Part shown: in pieces, positions 35,852-41,705 of the stretch
How the letters are laid out: every line of letters starts with the position of its first letter
Numbering within the stretch: position 1 is the first letter of the stretch
Source: Candidatus Zhuqueibacterota bacterium
GTDB lineage: Bacteria; Zhuqueibacterota; Zhuqueibacteria; Residuimicrobiales; JAFGEC01
DNA length: 41,705 nt
Direction of reading: 5' to 3'
Assembly (NCBI GenBank): GCA_016931775.1
Contig: JAFGEC010000648.1
Coordinates: 1-41,705, forward strand
Translations under genes and position numbers: made by a program
The notes under the pieces: model-generated
Database searches by the model: none
Seen by the model: only the letters and a program-made list of their open reading frames with translations
What the model was told of the DNA's origin: nothing

Positions 35852-38272
35852 ATGAATAACAAGCTACCAGTAATCATCATGTTGACATCTGTTCTGATAA
35901 GCGGCGCAAACACCCGGACTTTTCAAAAAACAGAGATGGGCGTAAAATCCTCTATCAATACCATTAAAGTGGAAATTCAGTTCTACAATCCATCGACAGT
36001 GCGAATACTGAAATCGCCCGTGGGCGAAACCTTTACAAAAGAAAGCCTTTCTGTCATCGAGGCTCCGCAAAAAACCGCCTTCAGCATTAAGCAGAATAAA
36101 GAAGAACTTTACCTGAAAAGTCAAAAAATTCACGTAAATCTGAACCTGAAAAACGGGAAAATTTCGTTTTTTACTCCGTCAGGCAAGCCGTTATTAAACG
36201 AGAAAGAAGCGGGTGTCGCGTTTACGGATTTCAACGATGCCGGTATTAAAACTTTCAGTGTGTATCAGTCTTTTGTTCTGGACGAAGACGAAGCCATCTA
36301 TGGTTTAGGCATTCTGCAAAAAGGCAATATGGTGCAGCGCAGTCAAAAAGTACACATGGTACAGAATAATACTGAAGATTTCATTCCCTTTTTCCAGTCG
36401 GTAAAAGGGTACGGATTGTTTTGGGATAATTATTCGCCGACTGTTTTTGAAGACGGGCCGGAAAGCACGTCATTCAGTTCGGAAGTGGGCGATTGTGTCG
36501 ATTACTATTTCATGTACGGCGGCAATGCCGATGGCGTCATTGCCAAAATGCGCGATCTCACGGGCCAGGTGCCGATGTTCCCATTGTGGACTTTTGGCTA
36601 CTTTCAGAGTAAGGAACGTTATAAAAGTCAGGATGAAACCGTCGGTGTGGTGAGAAAATACCGCGAGCTGGGTGTCCCTTTGGATGGTATCATTCAGGAT
36701 TGGCAGTACTGGGGCAACAATTACCTGTGGAACGCCATGGAATTCCTCAATCCCGAATTTTACGATCCGCAAAAAATGGTCGATGACGTGCACAATCTGA
36801 ATGCACACATGATTATTTCCATCTGGAACTCGTTTGGTCCGCACACAAAACAATACAAAGAACTGGAAAAAATCAGCGCACTGATGGATTTCCAGACATG
36901 GCCGCAATCGGGTTCGGAAAAATGGCCGCCCAATATGGATTATCCTTCAGGGGTCCGGGTATATGACCCTTACAATCCCAAGGCGCGTGATATTTACTGG
37001 ATATATCTGAACCAGGGAATTTTCTCACTGGGCATGGACGGCTGGTGGATGGATTCATCCGAACCCGACCACTTGCAATTCAAACCTTCCGATTTCGACA
37101 ACAAGACATATCTCGGCTCTTTCCGAAAAGTACGAAATGCCTTTCCCTTGATGACGGTTGGCGGTCTATCCGATCACCAGCGCTCTGTAACTTCCGACAA
37201 ACGGGTGTTTATCCTTACCCGTTCTGCATTTGCCGGCCAGCAGCGCTACGGTGCAAATACCTGGTCGGGAGACGTGGTTGCTTCATGGGAAACACTCAGA
37301 AACCAGATTTCAGCAGGCTTGAACTTTTCGCTCTGCGGTATCCCCTACTGGAACAGCGATATCGGCGGATTTTTTCTTTGGAATTTCAGGAAAAAACTGG
37401 ACGATGCAGATTACCGTGAACTCTATGCACGCTGGCTCCAGTTCGGCACATTCTGCCCGATGATGCGTTCGCACGGAACCGATGCCCCCCGTGAAATCTA
37501 TCAATTCGGCAACAAAGGCGACAAGGTATACAATGCTATAGAAAAATTTATTAACCTGCGTTACAGGTTATTACCCTATATTTATTCCACTTCGTGGGAT
37601 GTTACTGCCAACCAGTCGAGTATGATGCGCGCCCTGGTTATGGATTTTGCACAAGATGAGCAGGCGCTGGATATAAACGACCAGTATATGTTCGGCAAGT
37701 CGCTGCTGGTTTGCCCGGTGACCAGGCCGATGTATTTACAAATGAATGTTCATGGTAACGATACCACTTTTGTTGAAGATTTCAGCCGGATAAAAAATGA
37801 CCAGGTTTATCTGCCCAAAGGAACCGATTGGTATGATTTCTGGACCGGCGAAAAGTATACCGGCGGACAGACTCTCACTAAAGAAACCCCGATTGACATC
37901 ATGCCATTGTACGTAAAAGCTGGTTCCATACTTCCCCTCGGCCCAAAGGTGCAATATGCCACAGAAAAAAAATGGGATAACCTTGAAATACGCATCTATC
38001 CCGGTGCCGACGGTGAGTTTGTATTGTTTGAAGACGAAAATGACAATTATAATTATGAGAATGGTCAATTTTCTTTAATGACTTTCACGTGTAAGGCGGC
38101 AAAAAATGTTTTGACGATCAATGCCCGCAAAGGCTCCTTCCCAGGGATGCTGACGGAGCGAAAATTCAATATTGTAAAGGTTGCTGCCGGTACAGGTACC
38201 GGAATAGATGCCGCCAAAAAGTATGACAAAGTGGTTACATATACTGGTGAAAAGGTTGTCGTCAAATTATAA
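35852..38272 (+). CDS. GH31 alpha-xylosidase/alpha-glucosidase
   Basis: Exported GH31 enzyme, 806 aa. The signal peptide probably ends near ISGANT (residue 17-22). The N-terminal beta-sandwich (to about 235) includes AIYGLGILQKG. The barrel starts at QVPMFPLWTFGYFQSKERY. The nucleophile is Asp401 in GWWMDSSEPD and the acid/base Asp474 in TWSGD. The segment LDGIIQDWQYWGNN and the PF/I-W-aromatic pattern around the active site fit bacterial alpha-xylosidases acting on xyloglucan oligosaccharides, but an alpha-glucosidase is possible. The C-terminal beta domains contain YDFWTGEKYTGGQT and PLYVKAGSILPLGP, both typical. AAGGA at 35841-35845 lies just before the ATG. It begins the last visible transcription unit with the GH3 43 bases downstream. 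Confidence 0.92.
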   Translation: MNNKLPVIIMLTSVLISGANTRTFQKTEMGVKSSINTIKVEIQFYNPSTVRILKSPVGETFTKESLSVIEAPQKTAFSIKQNKEELYLKSQKIHVNLNLKNGKISFFTPSGKPLLNEKEAGVAFTDFNDAGIKTFSVYQSFVLDEDEAIYGLGILQKGNMVQRSQKVHMVQNNTEDFIPFFQSVKGYGLFWDNYSPTVFEDGPESTSFSSEVGDCVDYYFMYGGNADGVIAKMRDLTGQVPMFPLWTFGYFQSKERYKSQDETVGVVRKYRELGVPLDGIIQDWQYWGNNYLWNAMEFLNPEFYDPQKMVDDVHNLNAHMIISIWNSFGPHTKQYKELEKISALMDFQTWPQSGSEKWPPNMDYPSGVRVYDPYNPKARDIYWIYLNQGIFSLGMDGWWMDSSEPDHLQFKPSDFDNKTYLGSFRKVRNAFPLMTVGGLSDHQRSVTSDKRVFILTRSAFAGQQRYGANTWSGDVVASWETLRNQISAGLNFSLCGIPYWNSDIGGFFLWNFRKKLDDADYRELYARWLQFGTFCPMMRSHGTDAPREIYQFGNKGDKVYNAIEKFINLRYRLLPYIYSTSWDVTANQSSMMRALVMDFAQDEQALDINDQYMFGKSLLVCPVTRPMYLQMNVHGNDTTFVEDFSRIKNDQVYLPKGTDWYDFWTGEKYTGGQTLTKETPIDIMPLYVKAGSILPLGPKVQYATEKKWDNLEIRIYPGADGEFVLFEDENDNYNYENGQFSLMTFTCKAAKNVLTINARKGSFPGMLTERKFNIVKVAAGTGTGIDAAKKYDKVVTYTGEKVVVKL

Positions 38273-38315
38273 CAGAATAACGGATGTATATTAACTTCCA
38301 GGAAGGATTTTTTTT

Positions 38316-40934
38316 ATGACATCGATGTTATCAAATAAATGTAAGAATATATATTGTGTTATAGCGATTTTTCTATTTACAACAGGCTTATGGGGGCAAC
38401 AATTGCCCTATCAAAATCCTGATTTAGGTTCTGAAGAACGGGCAAAAGATCTAATTTCCCGGTTAACATTGGTAGAAAAAGCGGCTTTGATGTGCGATGT
38501 ATCCGATGCGATTCCCCGCCTGGGAATAAAAAATTTCAATTGGTGGAGTGAAGCTTTGCATGGGCTTGCCAACAATGACAATGTGACGGTTTTCCCCGAG
38601 CCGGTCGGCATGGCCGCTTCATTTGACGAAAAACTGGTCTATCGAATATTCAGTGCGACTTCGGATGAAACGCGGGCAAAGTATCATGAAGCCATCCGAA
38701 ACGGAGAGGGAAATAAACGATTCCTGAGTCTTTCCGTATGGACGCCCAATGTCAACATATTCCGCGATCCGCGCTGGGGACGCGGCCAGGAAACCTATGG
38801 CGAAGATCCTTACCTGATGTCACGATTGGGTGTTGCTGTCGTGAAAGGCCTGCAAGGACCTGCCGATGCAAAATACAGAAAACTGCTGGCCTGTGCCAAA
38901 CATTATGCCGTGCATTCCGGCCCGGAATGGAGCCGTCACGAAATCAATCTGAACGATGTGGATCCGCGTGATTTATGGGAAACCTATCTTCCCGCATTCA
39001 AAGCATTGGTTCAGCAGGCCGGTGTCCGCCAGGTGATGTGTGCATATCAACGATGGGATGATGAACCTTGCTGCGGCAATACGAGACTTTTACAAAAAAT
39101 CCTTCGAGATGAATGGGATTATCAATACCTGGTGGTTTCCGATTGCGGCGCCATAGCTGATTTTTATACCAGCCATAAAGTTTCTTCCGATGCCGTGCAT
39201 GCTGCCGCCAAAGGCGTTCTGGCAGGTACCGATGTGGAGTGTCAATGGATCGATCATAATTATAAAAAATTGCCTGAAGCGGTTGAAAAAGGATTGCTCA
39301 CCGAAGACGATATAGATACACGTTTGATGCGTGTTCTGATCGGCCGATTCGACCTGGGAGAAATGGATGATGAAACGATTGTTCCATGGTCAAAAACCCC
39401 AATGTCAATTATCAACAATGAAGAGCATAGAAAACTTGCTCTGGATATGGCCCGTGAGTCAATGACACTTCTTCAAAACAAAAACAATATACTTCCGTTA
39501 AAGAAATCCATCAAAAAGCTGGCTGTCCTTGGGCCAAATGCTGACGATGAACCTGTGTTATGGGGAAATTATAACGGAAAACCCGTCAGAACGATCACAA
39601 TTCTTAATGGTATTTTATCAAAACTTTCGGGCGATAAGGTTCTTTATGACAAAGGATGCGATCTGGTTGAGGACAAAGTAACCGAATGTTATTTTTCCAA
39701 GTGTTTGATTGATGATAAAAAGGGCTTTAAGGCGACCTACTGGAACAATGCAGATCGTCAGGGTGATATCGTGGCAACACAACAGATTATCAACCCGATC
39801 AAGCTGACCACTGCCGGACAACATGAATTTGCATCCGGAGTCCGGCTCGAAGGCTTTTCAGCCAAATATGAAACCGAGTTTGTGCCGTCTCAAAGCGAAG
39901 AAATTGTCTTTAAATGTGGAGCGACCGGACATTTTGAATTATTGGTAAATGGAGAATCTATAACAAGGTATGATAATTGGAGAACTCTGCCGTCAAGACA
40001 TCCGTACGAGGTAAAAGCCGGTAAAAAATATAAAATTGAAATCCTCTATGCCCAATTGCACAATTGGCAAGCCAATCTGGAATTCAATTTCGGCAAAGAA
40101 GTCGACGTGGATTTTACTGATCTTGTAAAAAAGTTACAGGACATTGATGTGGTCGTATTTGCCGGTGGTCTTTCCACACTGCTGGAAGGTGAAGAGATGC
40201 CTGTATCCTATCCCGGCTTCAAAGGCGGCGACCGCACCGAAATCGAACTTCCTTCAATACAGCGCAATTGTCTTAAAACATTGAAAGAAGCGGGCAAAAA
40301 GGTCATTTTCATCAACTGTTCCGGCTCGGCTATCGCATTGGTGCCGGAGACTGAAAGCTGTGAAGCCATTCTCCAGGCCTGGTATGGCGGCGAATCGGGC
40401 GGACAGGCTGTTGCTGATGTGCTCTTTGGCGATTTTAATCCGTCGGGAAAACTGCCCATTACTTTTTATAAAAACTTGCAGCAATTACCGGATTTTGAAG
40501 ATTATTCCATGAAAGGGCGTACATATCGCTACATGTCCGATCCGCTTTTCCCCTTCGGATTTGGATTGAGTTACACCAATTTTGTTATTGGCGAGGCAAA
40601 GTGTAGTAAAACAGCGATAAAAGCGGATGAATCAATCGAACTTTCCATTCCGGTCTCAAATACAGGAAAACGCGACGGAACGGAAATCATCCAGGTATAT
40701 GTGCGTAAAGTAAACGACACCGATGGACCACTCAAAACATTGAGGGGTTTTCAGCGGGTTGATGTCGCTGCCGGAAAAACCAGCCAGGCTGTTATTTCAT
40801 TACCTTATTCGTCTTTCGAGTTTTTCGACCGGGCAAGCAGGAAAATGGCTGTCACCGCTGGAGAGTATGAGGTCTTTTATGGAAACAGTTCTGCTTCCAA
40901 AGATTTAAAGATGACAAAGATAACAATTTTTTAA
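38316..40934 (+). CDS. GH3 beta-xylosidase/beta-glucosidase with PA14 insert
   Basis: Secreted GH3, 872 aa, with a signal peptide ending at LWGQ (residue 28). It is distinct from the large GH3 pair. The barrel has WWSEALHGLAN, IFRDPRWGRGQETYGEDPYL, AKHYAVHSGPEWSRH and nucleophile Asp276 in VVSDCGAIADFY. The C-domain begins MTLLQNKNNILPL and is interrupted by a PA14 domain (about 470-595: GFKATYWNNADRQGD to WQANLEFNFG). It resumes with VVFAGGLSTLLEGEEMPVSYPGFKGGDRTEIELP, where the general-acid Glu lies. It ends in a fibronectin III-like domain (about 770-840). This architecture is the common beta-xylosidase type of plant-biomass degraders. GGAAGG at 38301-38306 precedes the ATG. Confidence 0.92.
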   Translation: MTSMLSNKCKNIYCVIAIFLFTTGLWGQQLPYQNPDLGSEERAKDLISRLTLVEKAALMCDVSDAIPRLGIKNFNWWSEALHGLANNDNVTVFPEPVGMAASFDEKLVYRIFSATSDETRAKYHEAIRNGEGNKRFLSLSVWTPNVNIFRDPRWGRGQETYGEDPYLMSRLGVAVVKGLQGPADAKYRKLLACAKHYAVHSGPEWSRHEINLNDVDPRDLWETYLPAFKALVQQAGVRQVMCAYQRWDDEPCCGNTRLLQKILRDEWDYQYLVVSDCGAIADFYTSHKVSSDAVHAAAKGVLAGTDVECQWIDHNYKKLPEAVEKGLLTEDDIDTRLMRVLIGRFDLGEMDDETIVPWSKTPMSIINNEEHRKLALDMARESMTLLQNKNNILPLKKSIKKLAVLGPNADDEPVLWGNYNGKPVRTITILNGILSKLSGDKVLYDKGCDLVEDKVTECYFSKCLIDDKKGFKATYWNNADRQGDIVATQQIINPIKLTTAGQHEFASGVRLEGFSAKYETEFVPSQSEEIVFKCGATGHFELLVNGESITRYDNWRTLPSRHPYEVKAGKKYKIEILYAQLHNWQANLEFNFGKEVDVDFTDLVKKLQDIDVVVFAGGLSTLLEGEEMPVSYPGFKGGDRTEIELPSIQRNCLKTLKEAGKKVIFINCSGSAIALVPETESCEAILQAWYGGESGGQAVADVLFGDFNPSGKLPITFYKNLQQLPDFEDYSMKGRTYRYMSDPLFPFGFGLSYTNFVIGEAKCSKTAIKADESIELSIPVSNTGKRDGTEIIQVYVRKVNDTDGPLKTLRGFQRVDVAAGKTSQAVISLPYSSFEFFDRASRKMAVTAGEYEVFYGNSSASKDLKMTKITIF

Positions 40935-41094
40935 ATTGTTTGCAAATTTGGCATGAAATGGTTTTGTATTTTGTGAGCGCTAGTGAAATTATGTGATGAC
41001 TTGACACGCGTCAATTTTTAAATTCCTGGAAGAGATGTTTCATTGGACAACTTACACGAGTAAGCCAAAGTTAAATTTATATGAGACTGAAAAA
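40935..41094. promoter_or_regulatory. 160-base intergenic region before GH42
   Basis: No gene. It contains a LacI-like site at 41001-41014. No strong promoter boxes or ribosome site are visible. Confidence 0.45.
41001..41014. promoter_or_regulatory. Candidate LacI-like operator before GH42
   Basis: TTGACACGCGTCAA is a 14-base near-palindrome with a central CG: six of seven base pairs match, with only the A/C pair at positions 6 and 9 failing. It is about 80 bases before the GH42 start. It differs from the 35652 site, so a different regulator would be needed. Confidence 0.42.
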
Positions 41095-41705
41095 ATGGCA
41101 AAATATATCAGGACAAGAAAAGATAAAATTCTAGTTTTAATTATAATTCAATTCTTTTTTGGCTTTTTGTTAAAAGCCCAGGAGCTATACGTTGGGGTTA
41201 ACTATCATCCTCACGATGATAAAAATCCTGAAAAGATAAAAAGTGACATCAGGTTAATGAAAGAGGCAGGATTTAAAGTTGTACGAATGGGTCATTTAGC
41301 CTGGGACAGTTACGAACCGTCTGACGGAAATTTTGACTTTGAATGGTTTGATAAAGTAATGGATTTGATGAACAAAGCCGGCATTCAAGTCATTTTGGAT
41401 ATTGCCATCCGGCCCGCCCCTATCTGGCTGCACCACAAATATCCTTCAATGAGTATAACAGACGCAAATGGAAATGTGTTGTATCCGAACCATCGTTACA
41501 TGGAAGATATCGGCGATCCCATGTACCAGAAATATGCCCTGCGCTACACCGATGCTCTCACAAAACAATACGCAAATCATCCGGCATTGCTGGCTTTCGG
41601 CATTGATAACGAACCGGGCGATGGCCGTATTTCCTATTCAGAAACAGCCCGGCAGAGATTCATTGCCTGGTTAAAGAATAAATATTCAACCGTAAAAAAC
41701 CTGGA
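41095..41705 (+). CDS. GH42 beta-galactosidase, N-terminal part (cut by window end)
   Basis: The frame runs open from ATG 41095 to the end of the window (203 residues visible). Residues about 1-29 are a signal peptide (hydrophobic ILVLIIIQFFFGFLLKAQ). The mature start LYVGVNYHPHDDKNPEKIKS is the classic GH42 opening, followed by DIRLMKEAGFKVVRMGHLAW and DSYEPSDGNFDF. Residues 170-175 IDNEPG carry Glu173, the expected acid/base; the nucleophile lies beyond the window. It should remove terminal beta-galactose, for example from xyloglucan or pectin galactan side chains. The start has no strong ribosome site; an upstream ATG at 41081 is out of frame. Whether it shares a transcript with the GH3 is unclear because a possible operator lies between. 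Confidence 0.88.
   Translation, partial: MAKYIRTRKDKILVLIIIQFFFGFLLKAQELYVGVNYHPHDDKNPEKIKSDIRLMKEAGFKVVRMGHLAWDSYEPSDGNFDFEWFDKVMDLMNKAGIQVILDIAIRPAPIWLHHKYPSMSITDANGNVLYPNHRYMEDIGDPMYQKYALRYTDALTKQYANHPALLAFGIDNEPGDGRISYSETARQRFIAWLKNKYSTVKNL

Noticed and set aside
40922-40940. AACAATTT-TTT-AAATTGTT inverted repeat across the GH3 stop codon
   Set aside because: The stem is nearly all A/T, weak, and likely a by-product of base composition.

Overview
This is a one-strand block of secreted carbohydrate-active enzymes. About 25 gene-like units are read left to right, with short gaps and no gene supported on the minus strand. Two proteins (5862-7904 and 9991-11073) end in a type IX secretion-like sorting domain with the motif NYPNPFNP. 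That motif is typical of FCB-group lineages such as Calditrichota, KSB1, Marinimicrobia and Ignavibacteria. Strong Shine-Dalgarno sequences (AAAGGAGG before 9991 and 13701, AAAGGAG before 26909) argue against typical Bacteroidia, which rarely use them. The phylum is an inference; no rRNA, tRNA or housekeeping marker is present.

Layout. 1-9492: the tail of a TIM-barrel glycosidase, a CE1-type esterase, a GH43 with an F5/8-type module, a GH29 alpha-L-fucosidase with ricin-like and CBM6 modules, an SGNH esterase with a sorting domain, and a second GH43. 9493-11252: an AT-rich leader, a LamG-like protein with a sorting domain, and a strong hairpin. 11253-16938: an AT-rich membrane-anchored SGNH-TPR protein, a lipoprotein alpha/beta hydrolase, and a secreted protein of unrecognised family that looks like a beta-sandwich plus alpha-helical toroid. 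17058-21847: CE1, a small beta-sandwich protein, an arabinanase-like GH43 and a third CE1. 21972-30730: two very similar 1.27-kilo-residue GH3 proteins flanking a small beta-propeller gene. 30756-35556: an orphan GH43 C-terminal fragment, a type-B carboxylesterase lipoprotein, a signal-peptide remnant, and a GH51 arabinofuranosidase with an apparently permuted malectin module. 35557-41705: an intergenic region with a LacI-type palindrome, a GH31, a PA14-containing GH3, a second LacI-like site, and the start of a GH42 beta-galactosidase cut by the window edge.

How the genes fit together. The set can trim plant cell-wall hemicellulose and pectin side chains. Esterases would remove acetyl, feruloyl or other acyl groups. 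GH43 and GH51 would remove arabinose and xylose; GH29 fucose; GH42 galactose; GH31 alpha-xylose or alpha-glucose; and GH3 beta-xylose or beta-glucose. This would suit (fuco-galacto)xyloglucan, arabinoxylan and arabinan. I see no SusC/SusD pair, sugar transporter, sensor or regulator gene. Endo-acting enzymes are scarce: only the arabinanase-like GH43, and perhaps the truncated first gene. I see no CRISPR array, insertion sequence or RNA gene. Family calls are made from motifs read by eye; exact substrates are not established.
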